Below, piece after piece: positions 1 through 6,101 of a stretch of DNA of 15,272 nucleotides. The DNA comes from CAYHBO01 sp964354855 (GTDB lineage: Bacteria; Babelota; Babeliae; Babelales; RVW-14), in NCBI GenBank assembly GCA_964354855.1, contig CAYHBO010000038.1, forward strand, positions 1-15,272, in the 5' to 3' direction. A model generated the notes under the pieces. The model saw only the letters and a list, made by a program, of their open reading frames with translations. It was not told the origin of the DNA and did not search any database. Positions within the stretch are counted from its first letter, which is position 1; the number at the start of each line of letters is the position of its first letter. The position numbers were made by a program, and so were the translations under genes.

Positions 1-1596
1 TATGCAGATATTATTCTTGATCAAGATATGTCGCTTGATGGTTTAGCAACGAGAACGCAGTTAGTGGGAACGCTTTCGGTGACGCCGTCGGCGGGAAGGC
101 ATGAAAATATTTCTAGACATTCAAGTGCATCTGTTGCATGGAGTTTTGATAGTAAATATATAGCGGTTACATTTAAGGAAGAGAAAAGACTTCGTGTGTA
201 TGAAAATGAAACATTAAGGTTGTTGGCCAATGTTTCATTAGACTTTGAGTCGACAAATGGAGGAGCAACACTTTTTTGGAATCCTATAAGTACCGGTGGG
301 TTATACTATCTGGCGATTTCTGGAGTTAGTAGTTCATTTATTCATACGCTGGTCTACAAATTTCAGGACAACTCATTACAAGAGCTTCCGTTAACGGCGG
401 TTGAAAATCCACTGCCTGTACTTAGTGGTACAGCTCCTAGTGGATTTCCTGCTTGGAGTTACAATGGACAGTATTTAGCGGTTTGTTGGGAAACAAGTAT
501 TGAAATTTATAATTTTGATGGAACGCGACTTTATTCTATAACAAATACCGCCTTTGATTTACTAACAGACCCTTATCTTGATAGGCCCTCTTGGAGTTAT
601 GATGGTCGTTATGTAGGGTTTAGTGATGGTGATGCTGTAAGAGGCTATGGTGATTTACGCATATATTCTTTTGATGGTACGCAACTATCTTCCTTCGCTT
701 TCTTACCCGGTGATTCATCGATATTTTGGATACGGTTAGGTTTTCATCCTACAAAAAAATTTTTTGCAGCAGGCTTTCAACTTACTGATTCAACATCTTT
801 TTTTAAGATTTATTCATATACAGATTCAGGGGTTATCACCTTGTTACAAACGGTAGATATTCCCAATAATGAATATCCAGATGTAGTAGCTTGGTCGCCT
901 GATGGTAAGTATTTTGTTGTAGGGAATCATAAGTTTAGCTTTTATTCGTTTGATGATGGTGTATTAACTTATTTACCTGATCAAACAATTAATCTTGGGT
1001 CAGGCAGCTTTGAACATGATCTTTCATGGAGTCCTGATGGTCGTTATCTTGCGATTGGATTAGCAAATGATTCTTCTTCTCCTTTAATCTTTAATGGAAT
1101 ATCAAATTCTTTGATACAACTTTGGAACACCGGTCTTAATCCAACACCATCACTTGCAGAAGCACAGGTGCAAGCACCATCAACCCTTACGAATATTGTG
1201 ACATCAACGGCGGATCAGTTTTGGGGAATTGATGGTGGTGATCTTAAATTTTCAAGCACTGAAGCGGTGATTGCGCGTATGCGCGGACAATGGGTGCCGG
1301 CGGGGTCACAAGGAAGTCTTTCAAACTCGAGTTTTACATATTTACTTAGTAACAGTTTAGATAGAAATCTTTATGCGTTAGATTTAATGGGAAAAGCTCA
1401 TGTATCTACTTCAGTGATTGTTGGCCCTCAGGTGCGCATTAATTGGCAAGTTTTGCCATATACATTTGGCTTAAGTCCTCTTTTAGAAACCTTATTACAA
1501 GGGTCAAAGAGTTTGATTGGTATTTCAACAGATAAAATTATTTATGTGTATCGTCCATCGACGGGGTGGTTGAGTGTTGGGCCATCGCCGTTGTAA
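1..1596 (+). CDS. WD40/PD40-like beta-propeller protein, 5' end outside the window
   Basis: The reading frame is open from base 1, so the ATG at 28 is probably internal and the gene starts upstream of the window; 531 residues are visible. The first two thirds carry six repeats with a W/F-S-x-D/N-G-K/R-Y-hydrophobic core: VAWSFDSKYIAV, PAWSYNGQYLAV, PSWSYDGRYVGF, LGFHPTKKFFAA, VAWSPDGKYFVV and LSWSPDGRYLAI. These are typical strands of WD40/PD40 propeller blades. From about base 1190 onward the protein loses the repeat and has a separate C-terminal module, roughly 130 residues long, that I do not recognise. Propellers of this kind are usually scaffolds for protein-protein binding, so no enzymatic role is proposed. 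Location cannot be judged because the N-terminus is missing. It converges on the methyltransferase gene at 1698-2780. Confidence 0.8.
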   Translation, partial: YADIILDQDMSLDGLATRTQLVGTLSVTPSAGRHENISRHSSASVAWSFDSKYIAVTFKEEKRLRVYENETLRLLANVSLDFESTNGGATLFWNPISTGGLYYLAISGVSSSFIHTLVYKFQDNSLQELPLTAVENPLPVLSGTAPSGFPAWSYNGQYLAVCWETSIEIYNFDGTRLYSITNTAFDLLTDPYLDRPSWSYDGRYVGFSDGDAVRGYGDLRIYSFDGTQLSSFAFLPGDSSIFWIRLGFHPTKKFFAAGFQLTDSTSFFKIYSYTDSGVITLLQTVDIPNNEYPDVVAWSPDGKYFVVGNHKFSFYSFDDGVLTYLPDQTINLGSGSFEHDLSWSPDGRYLAIGLANDSSSPLIFNGISNSLIQLWNTGLNPTPSLAEAQVQAPSTLTNIVTSTADQFWGIDGGDLKFSSTEAVIARMRGQWVPAGSQGSLSNSSFTYLLSNSLDRNLYALDLMGKAHVSTSVIVGPQVRINWQVLPYTFGLSPLLETLLQGSKSLIGISTDKIIYVYRPSTGWLSVGPSPL

Positions 1597-1630
1597 TGGT
1601 TAAGGAATAGAGCGGTATGAGACAGGATCA

Positions 1631-1669
1631 TTAAAAAAATGAGGCCGCATAAGAAAACTTATGCGGCCT
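1631..1669 (-). terminator. Intrinsic terminator of the secreted methyltransferase gene
   Basis: A perfect 12-bp stem (AGGCCGCATAAG at 1642-1653 paired with 1658-1669) closes an AAAA loop. On the minus strand it is followed by a run of seven T (complement of 1633-1639). It lies about 30 bp past the minus-strand stop codon at 1698. No T-run follows on the plus strand, so it should act mainly for the minus-strand gene, although the hairpin also sits just after the plus-strand propeller gene. Confidence 0.85.
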
Positions 1670-1697
1670 GAGTGAATGTACCGGATGATCGAGTAAT

Positions 1698-2780
1698 TTA
1701 TTCAGCTTTTTGGGGAGGTGTTAAAACACGTACCCAGCATGGTGTTGCGTTCCACATAACTAAACTTAATTCTTCATTAATTTTTAATCCTAGTGTTTCA
1801 TCATCAACGGTTTCTGCTTTAGCTAAGCATGCTCTTTCTTTTACTGTATTACCTAAGAGGGCATGGATGCATGCAGTAAATAAGCAACGGGCTCTTGCTC
1901 CAAGAAGGGTAACATAAACAATTTTACCGTCTTTTTTGAGCATAGCATTTGCTTTTTCTAGAATGTCTTTACTTACCTGAGCAGGTAATAGGAAGAATGG
2001 AACAGTGACGATTACAAAATCATATTTTAGATCTTCGCTTACTTGACTCCAATCTTTTTTATTGTCTCTAGCATCTTGATTATCCCAGTTTTCTTCAAAC
2101 TTACTCCAGTGTAAAGTAACCTTAGTTCCGTAGCTTGATGTATAAGTATGGGACTTATTTGTTTTATATTTAGGAGAAGCTGGAGCATCTACCGTGAAAT
2201 TGGAGATTGCTTTATCGTAGAGTTCTTCATCACACTCGATAGCATCAAGAACATCTTTACTTCCTAAGATGGTTTGGAGTTTGCGTGTTACGCTTCCCAT
2301 ACCGAAGCCACCTTCACAGATTCTTAGTGGTTTGTATGAATTTTCTTTTTTAGTCTTTCTGACTTCTTTTACAATTTCTCTGATTAAGAATGGGCTACTT
2401 GCGGTGAACTCAGCAAGTTGCTCATGTTTACTTGGATGTTTACGGAGTTCATTGTAGATAGCTGCTGTTTCTTTGGCACAGTACCACCAGCCTTTAGGAT
2501 TGAGCAATGCTTCAAAAAAGCTCATCCACTCATCTATGTCTGTGTATGTTTTAGCGTATTTATAAGGCAATCCGTGAACATACTTTTTTAATTGTTCATA
2601 CTGTGTTGGGATATCCTGGTTGCGGCGTTCATGTAATGTTGGACGATAAGTTTTTGCACAGTGGGAAAGTCTTTTAGAAGTCTCTTCTTTTATATGACGA
2701 GCGCCGTTAACCAGTTGCATACTTTGAAGATTAGTAGACAAACAGAGAGCAATAACGGCACCGAGACGTAAGTACTTCAT
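1698..2780 (-). CDS. Exported class I SAM-dependent methyltransferase, PmtA/KsgA-like
   Basis: The protein begins with a clear signal peptide (MKYLRLGAVIALCLSTNLQS, then MQ). Residues about 152-165 (LRICEGGFGMGSVT) match methyltransferase motif I with its glycine-rich loop. ECDEELY at about 182-188 gives the acidic residue expected at the end of strand 2. YDFVIVTVPFFLLP at about 253-266 resembles motif IV of phospholipid N-methyltransferases and rRNA adenine dimethylases, and KKDGKIVYVTL is the usual strand-5 region. The likely start is the second ATG (2780), which has GAAAG six bases upstream; the ATG at 2786 has no properly spaced site. The odd point is a signal peptide on an enzyme class that needs SAM. 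The substrate is unknown; a lipid is a guess from the PmtA resemblance. Monocistronic, with its own terminator. Confidence 0.75.
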   Translation of the reverse strand: MKYLRLGAVIALCLSTNLQSMQLVNGARHIKEETSKRLSHCAKTYRPTLHERRNQDIPTQYEQLKKYVHGLPYKYAKTYTDIDEWMSFFEALLNPKGWWYCAKETAAIYNELRKHPSKHEQLAEFTASSPFLIREIVKEVRKTKKENSYKPLRICEGGFGMGSVTRKLQTILGSKDVLDAIECDEELYDKAISNFTVDAPASPKYKTNKSHTYTSSYGTKVTLHWSKFEENWDNQDARDNKKDWSQVSEDLKYDFVIVTVPFFLLPAQVSKDILEKANAMLKKDGKIVYVTLLGARARCLFTACIHALLGNTVKERACLAKAETVDDETLGLKINEELSLVMWNATPCWVRVLTPPQKAE

Positions 2781-2892
2781 AAACATCTTTCATTAATTTA
2801 GGAAATAATAATATGTTGATTTGTGTGGAGAATTCGAACAATTTTGCAATGAGTATATACAGGTCGTTATGAAAATCAATGGTCTTTTTTGT

Positions 2893-2914
2893 CTGACAGT
2901 TTGTCAGGTTTTTA
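2893..2914 (+). terminator. Possible small intrinsic terminator
   Basis: CTGACA (2893-2898), a three-base loop, then TGTCAG (2902-2907) and GTTTTT. This has the geometry of a rho-independent terminator on the plus strand, but no convincing plus-strand gene lies directly upstream. Only a 17-codon frame from ATG 2813 is available, and it is not supported. It may instead be part of the repeat cluster that starts a few bases later. Confidence 0.35.
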
Positions 2915-3116
2915 CCCCTCTACTCGCTCACTACGCTCGCTCCATCGGGGCGAACGGCATATTCAGATTAGCGCCGACTATCCCGACCTGTTCGCCATAG
3001 CTCGAAGAGCGACGGCTGGATGGAGGCCGCCTTAGGCCGAGTAGAGGGGGCGAACGGCACAAGTGTCCCGCTTATGGTGAGTAACGAAGTGTATCGAACC
3101 ATTTAGTCATAAAAAC
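2915..3116. repeat. GC-rich mosaic of palindromic repeats in a gene-free interval
   Basis: The interval 2781-3194 holds no convincing gene. Within it, base composition jumps to GC-rich. A 12-bp inverted pair, CCCCTCTACTCG (2915-2926) and its complement (3038-3049), brackets the core. A 13-bp direct repeat, GGGGCGAACGGCA, occurs at 2947-2959 and again at 3047-3059, exactly 100 bp apart. A smaller hairpin GCTC-GAA-GAGC lies near 3000-3010, and ATGGT...ACCAT arms occur near 3074-3102. The GCGAACGG and TCGAACCA ends resemble palindromic elements dispersed in many bacterial genomes. Nothing here looks coding on either strand. Confidence 0.65.
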
Positions 3117-3151
3117 TTTGTATAAATTCGATTTTTATTTTTAATAGTTTG

Positions 3152-3160
3152 TGGTACACT
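3152..3160 (+). promoter_or_regulatory. Candidate extended -10 promoter for the tRNA pair
   Basis: TGGTACACT is an extended -10 (TGn followed by TACACT) in an AT-rich stretch, about 35 bp ahead of tRNA-Lys. This would place the transcript start near 3167, a short leader before the mature tRNA. No good -35 hexamer is visible 16-18 bp upstream, which is tolerable for extended -10 promoters. Confidence 0.4.
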
Positions 3161-3194
3161 TCCCAGGTTGATTTTTGAAATTAAGCATAAACAC

Positions 3195-3270
3195 GGGTTG
3201 CTAGCTCAATTGGCAGAGCGACAGACTCTTAATCTGCAGGTTCTGGGTTCGATTCCCAGGCAACCCACCA
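3195..3270 (+). tRNA. tRNA-Lys(CTT)
   Basis: Seven-base acceptor strands GGGTTGC (3195-3201) and GCAACCC (3260-3266) pair, followed by discriminator A and an encoded CCA (3268-3270). The D arm is GCTC...GAGC, the T loop contains GGTTCGATTCC, and the anticodon loop is CTCTTAA with anticodon CTT at 3228-3230. The encoded CCA doubles as the first three bases of the palindrome that follows. Confidence 0.96.
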
Positions 3271-3310
3271 GCCTACGCTCTGCGACCTTCGGTCTTGTAG
3301 CTTCGGCTGG
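3268..3310 (+). repeat. 43-bp imperfect palindrome at the 3' end of tRNA-Lys (copy 1)
   Basis: The outer stem is CCAGCC (3268-3273) with GGCTGG (3305-3310). The inner stem is GACC-TTC-GGTC, and the intervening bases pair with a few mismatches and wobbles. The first three bases are the CCA of tRNA-Lys. A second copy, differing at only two of 43 positions (both in the loop), sits at the end of tRNA-Leu. It may act as a processing signal or hairpin terminator, or be a REP-like element targeting tRNA ends. Confidence 0.8.
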
Positions 3311-3335
3311 CAGGCCTTCAAATAATGTATCTCTC

Positions 3336-3420
3336 GCAAGGATGGCGAAATTGGTAGACGCACTAGCCTTAGGAGCTAGCGCCTTACGGCATGAGGGTTC
3401 GAGTCCCTCTCCTTGCACCA
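3336..3420 (+). tRNA. tRNA-Leu(TAG)
   Basis: This is an 85-base class II tRNA. The acceptor GCAAGGA (3336-3342) pairs with TCCTTGC (3410-3416), discriminator A is 3417, and CCA is encoded (3418-3420). The anticodon stem is CTAGC/GCTAG around loop CTTAGGA, giving anticodon TAG at 3370-3372. A long variable arm follows, and the T stem is GAGGG/CCCTC. The last 14 bases before CCA recur exactly 400 bp downstream. Confidence 0.96.
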
Positions 3421-3460
3421 GCCTACGCTCTGCGACCATTGGTCTTGTAGCTTCGGCTGG
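3418..3460 (+). repeat. 43-bp imperfect palindrome at the 3' end of tRNA-Leu (copy 2)
   Basis: Same architecture as the copy after tRNA-Lys: CCAGCC...GGCTGG outer stem and GACC-ATT-GGTC inner stem. The two differences from copy 1 are confined to the three-base loop. Similarity continues a few bases beyond the palindrome (CAGGCCTT versus CGGGCCTT). The copy begins within the tRNA's CCA and lies 27 bp ahead of the GIY-YIG start codon. Confidence 0.8.
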
Positions 3461-3487
3461 CGGGCCTTCTTCTTATAATGAAAAAAT

Positions 3488-3736
3488 ATGGTTTTTGTTT
3501 ATCTTCTACGATCGATTTCTCGACCTGATAAAATTTATATAGGTTATACAGTTAATCTTGAGCAGCGGCTTGAGGTTCACAATAGAGGAGATTCTCTCCA
3601 CACAGCAAAGTTTATGCCTTGGAAAATTCAGGCATATTTTGCATTAGAAACACAAGAAGCGGCTATATCTTTTGAAAAATATTTAAAGTCTGGTTCAGGA
3701 AGAGCATTCATAGCAAAACACATAGTATCCAAATAA
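3488..3736 (+). CDS. Small GIY-YIG nuclease-superfamily protein
   Basis: 82 residues, about the length of a single stand-alone GIY-YIG domain (UPF0213/URI-like). VYL at 4-6 takes the place of GIY and YIG is at 17-19 (KIYIGYT). R27 and HN at 31-32 are the expected active-site surroundings, and E63 in SFEKYLK is the candidate metal-binding glutamate. KSGSGRAFI near the C-terminus is also typical. No Shine-Dalgarno sequence precedes the ATG, so it may depend on read-through from the tRNA transcript. Family members cut DNA in repair or homing. Its position between two copies of a tRNA-Leu 3' end suggests a homing or insertion role, which is inference. Confidence 0.85.
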   Translation: MVFVYLLRSISRPDKIYIGYTVNLEQRLEVHNRGDSLHTAKFMPWKIQAYFALETQEAAISFEKYLKSGSGRAFIAKHIVSK

Positions 3737-3742
3737 AATCGA

Positions 3743-3803
3743 GCCTGTCCGTCGTAGCCATGGCTCGACGAAGCTTTAGCGTAGGCGGCTTGGCGAAGTC
3801 GGA
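3743..3803. repeat. GC-rich palindromic element downstream of the GIY-YIG gene
   Basis: Nested symmetry is visible: AGCCATGGCT (3756-3765) is a perfect palindrome, flanked by TCGT and ACGA, and TCCG (3748-3751) near the left end matches CGGA (3800-3803) at the right. It shares the style CCTGT-CG-C-TAGC-CTCG-GA with the stretch near 2990-3012, suggesting one dispersed family. It ends exactly where the second copy of the tRNA-Leu 3' end begins. Confidence 0.55.
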
Positions 3804-3817
3804 TCCCTCTCCTTGCA
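3804..3817 (+). repeat. Second copy of the tRNA-Leu 3' end (attachment-site-like)
   Basis: TCCCTCTCCTTGCA, identical to 3404-3417, is followed here by AAT instead of CCA. There is no tRNA body upstream, so it is a detached 3' fragment rather than a tRNA gene. It would be the distal half of a target-site or attachment-site duplication. Confidence 0.7.
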
Positions 3818-3844
3818 AATCCCCCCTTTCTTTTTTTACAAGTC

Positions 3845-3874
3845 TTGACCAATTTCTTGGTTACAAGATATATC
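3845..3874 (+). promoter_or_regulatory. Candidate sigma-70 promoter for the trigger-factor-like gene
   Basis: TTGACC (3845-3850) and TATATC (3869-3874) are separated by 18 bp and lie about 95 bp ahead of the chosen start codon. The T-rich run at 3829-3837 just before could end upstream transcription. Confidence 0.4.
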
Positions 3875-3967
3875 TAGTATCTGTTTGTGATGTGTGTGCA
3901 GGGCATGTTTGATTGTAAGATCACTTCGTGTTTTCTGTTCTTTTTTTCCTATTACACGGAGTTTGCT

Positions 3968-5311
3968 ATGATCATTCTTTCAGACGAAGGTGCTGGGTCT
4001 TCAGCGGCGAAAAAAAATAAAGTTCAACAGCAGAAAATCTTTAGTTTGCGTATTGATCAGGTATCATCTCATCTTTGCAAAGCAACCATCTTAGTAAGTC
4101 CTAAAATGACTCAGACGATCTATGATCAAACAGTTAAATTGTTTATGCCTAAGGGCCTGTATGGCATTACTAAGGATCTAACAACCAATGATTACATTGA
4201 GGAACACTCAAAAGATGAGATCATAAAAAAAGTTCGGCAATATCTTTTCAAACATTTTGTGATGAACTTTTTGATTAGTGAGATCATTGAAAAAAAGATT
4301 CATATTTCCAACAGCCCTCGACTTGCGCGGATGGATGGAGGGTTAGACAACATGACATTTGTTTTTGACTTAGCACTCGTAGATCCTATTGAAATTAAAG
4401 AATGGCGTAATTTTTCCTTTTCTTCGCCAAAAAGAAAGCGCTACAAAGATCTTGATAAACAGGTTGAAAACTTTATTACCGAAGAAGCTGTTTGTTCAAA
4501 AAATCTGAATAAAGATTGTATTGAGAAAAATGACTGGGTTTACTTTGATGCGACGTTGCTTGGTGATGATCTTCAACCATTAAGTAAACAACTGGTAAGT
4601 TCGATGTGGATTAACATTACTAATGAAGATGTTATTGATACGTACAAGAATATTTTCTTACAACGCAAATTTGATGAAGCGTTTATTACTAATGAGCTTG
4701 AGCTTGATGAAGCGGTTAATGATTATGATGATCATCGTTATAATTTTTTAATTAAAATTAATGCGATTTATAAAGGTAAACGTTTATCACTTGATCATCT
4801 CAAGGGGACGTTTAAACTAAAAAATAAGATTGATATTCATAACAAGCTTATGGAGATTTTTTCATATCGTGATGATCAGTCACAGCGTAAAGCGATCATT
4901 GAAGAATTGTTTCATTTGTTATTGAGTAAACATCGTTTTGAAGTTCCTAAGCATGTGATTCTGCGTCGTCAAGAAGATATTTTACTGACGCTGATGGAGC
5001 AGCCAGATTTTCAGGTGTATAAGGCTCAAAAAGACTTCTACCAACATCTAGAGTTATTGGCTGAGAAACAGCTTAAAGAAGAAATTATTGTTGATCAGAT
5101 TGCTTATAAAGAAAATATGCTGGTTGAAATGGTTGATATGCAAAATTACATCCATCTTTTTAATAACAAACGGTTACACGAATTTATCTACTTTAAGCCG
5201 TATATGCATAAAATTGAAACAGCCGGAGCGCTTATTGATGCCGGGGTGTTTAGTCAGACGGTGTTACGAGAAAAAGCATTGAATCATGTTATTCATGAAA
5301 TCACACGCTAG
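3968..5311 (+). CDS. tig: Divergent trigger-factor-like chaperone
   Basis: The start at 3968 has GGAG six bases upstream and gives 447 residues, the usual trigger-factor length; the in-frame ATG at 3887 would add 27 residues with no ribosome site. Residues about 24-115 have the pattern of the ribosome-binding N-domain, but the GFRxGxxP docking signature is replaced by KGLYGITKD at about 62-70. The middle, about 185-270, occupies the place of the FKBP-type isomerase domain and is very diverged. Residues about 290-447 match the C-terminal substrate-cradle domain, including RFEVPKHVILRRQEDIL at 323-339 and the closing helices. Trigger factor holds nascent chains at the ribosome exit. The usual clpP-clpX neighbours are absent. 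The family call rests on pattern recognition, and ribosome binding in particular is doubtful. Confidence 0.7.
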   Translation: MIILSDEGAGSSAAKKNKVQQQKIFSLRIDQVSSHLCKATILVSPKMTQTIYDQTVKLFMPKGLYGITKDLTTNDYIEEHSKDEIIKKVRQYLFKHFVMNFLISEIIEKKIHISNSPRLARMDGGLDNMTFVFDLALVDPIEIKEWRNFSFSSPKRKRYKDLDKQVENFITEEAVCSKNLNKDCIEKNDWVYFDATLLGDDLQPLSKQLVSSMWINITNEDVIDTYKNIFLQRKFDEAFITNELELDEAVNDYDDHRYNFLIKINAIYKGKRLSLDHLKGTFKLKNKIDIHNKLMEIFSYRDDQSQRKAIIEELFHLLLSKHRFEVPKHVILRRQEDILLTLMEQPDFQVYKAQKDFYQHLELLAEKQLKEEIIVDQIAYKENMLVEMVDMQNYIHLFNNKRLHEFIYFKPYMHKIETAGALIDAGVFSQTVLREKALNHVIHEITR

Positions 5312-5323
5312 AACTTGAGCTAA

Positions 5324-5369
5324 ATAAAATTAAGGTCCAATGCTTAAAAACATTGGACCTTAATTTTAT
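5324..5369. terminator. Bidirectional intrinsic terminator between convergent genes
   Basis: A perfect 19-bp stem (5324-5342 with 5351-5369) closes an eight-base loop. The stem begins with an A-rich and ends with a T-rich stretch, so each strand reads a GC-containing hairpin followed by T-rich sequence. It lies 12 bp after the chaperone stop and directly next to the channel gene stop, and serves both. Confidence 0.9.
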
Positions 5370-5370
5370 G

Positions 5371-5988
5371 TTAGTTATTCGCTAAATATTTATTGAAAAA
5401 TGAAGCTCCAATTGCTCCTAACACAGGTCCTACAATATAAATAGGAAGTAAGCTTAACGATTCTCCACCACGAATCAGATCATATAAAATGGTGCCTACG
5501 CCTACTGCAGGGTTAAAAATTCCACCCGAAACATCGCCACCAGTAAAAATCAGTGCTGCGAGAACAAGTCCCATAACTAAACCTGCAATAGAAAGATCAT
5601 TAGATGGTAGTTTTTTGCGCAAGATTACAATGAAAACAGAACAAAGAACAAAGGTGAGGAGTGCTTCAAGGGCAATGGCTTCCCACATGAAGATTTGTTG
5701 TGCTGGGGATGGAAAAAAAGTTGATTCAGTGAGAATATTGAAAACAATGGCTGCAAGAAAACTTCCCCCGCATTGTGCTGCTATGTAATAAGATAATGTT
5801 TGTATGGTGAAATTTCCTTCTAGAAAGGTGACAAGTGATATTGCTGGATTAAAGTGTGCACCCGAAATATGTCCGCCCATGTATATCATTGCTGCGAGCA
5901 TAAGGCCGATACCAAGTGGTTGATTAACTAAACAGACCGCTAGCGTAAGAAAGAAAGTTCCAATTAGTTCTACTATGTAGCGCTTCAT
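5371..5988 (-). CDS. Aquaporin (MIP-family) channel
   Basis: 205 residues with six hydrophobic segments and the two half-helix motifs HFNPAIS (NPA at 47-49) and IFNPAVG (NPA at 159-161), so it is an inner-membrane MIP-family pore. The length is close to bacterial AqpZ, only slightly short. Start ATG 5988 has a strong AAAGGAG site four bases upstream. The odd point is that the residue after the second NPA is Val162, where AqpZ and GlpF have the selectivity-filter arginine. By spacing, the AqpZ His174 position is hydrophobic here (about I147). The pore may therefore not be a standard water or glycerol channel, and its substrate is unknown. Single gene, divergent from the operon at 6102. Confidence 0.9.
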   Translation of the reverse strand: MKRYIVELIGTFFLTLAVCLVNQPLGIGLMLAAMIYMGGHISGAHFNPAISLVTFLEGNFTIQTLSYYIAAQCGGSFLAAIVFNILTESTFFPSPAQQIFMWEAIALEALLTFVLCSVFIVILRKKLPSNDLSIAGLVMGLVLAALIFTGGDVSGGIFNPAVGVGTILYDLIRGGESLSLLPIYIVGPVLGAIGASFFNKYLANN

Positions 5989-6101
5989 ACATCTCCTTTA
6001 TAGTATGTAAAAGAATTATTAGTTATTTGTTTTATGTGTTAAACTTTGCCCTTTGTAAAAAAGGTATATAAGTCATAGTGAATTTGCAAGATTAGAATAT
6101 T

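Larger units (their letters stand above)
3404..3817 (+). mobile_element. Putative tRNA-Leu 3'-end insertion carrying a GIY-YIG nuclease gene
   Basis: TCCCTCTCCTTGCA (T-stem 3' half, acceptor 3' strand and discriminator of tRNA-Leu, 3404-3417) is repeated exactly at 3804-3817. With flanks, 17 of 19 bases agree (TCGAG/TCGGA preceding). Both copies stop matching at the same place, just before the CCA. Between them lie a CCA-starting palindrome, a GIY-YIG ORF and a GC-rich palindrome. Direct repeats of a tRNA 3' end are the usual footprint of site-specific insertion. No integrase is present, so the mobility mechanism is inferred, with the GIY-YIG protein as candidate. Confidence 0.55.

Noticed and set aside
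2813..2872. 17-codon frame (MLICVENSNNFAM...) ahead of a hairpin with T-run
   Set aside because: Weak ribosome site, very short, no recognisable content; the hairpin alone does not support a gene.
3206..3439. Minus-strand open frame across the two tRNA genes
   Set aside because: Its sequence is the antisense of tRNA-Lys and tRNA-Leu; such GLEPS/GIEPRTCRL frames are a well-known false protein from tRNA genes.
3168..3542. Plus-strand open frame of 124 codons through the tRNAs
   Set aside because: It overlaps both tRNAs and the palindromes and runs into the GIY-YIG gene in another frame; no ribosome site and no protein-like composition.
3887..3967. Upstream start for the trigger-factor-like gene adding 27 residues
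   Set aside because: No ribosome site before 3887, whereas GGAG is correctly placed before 3968 and the shorter protein fits family length.
5489..5788. Plus-strand frame opposite the aquaporin gene
   Set aside because: A shadow of the channel gene, which has both NPA motifs, six hydrophobic segments and a strong ribosome site.
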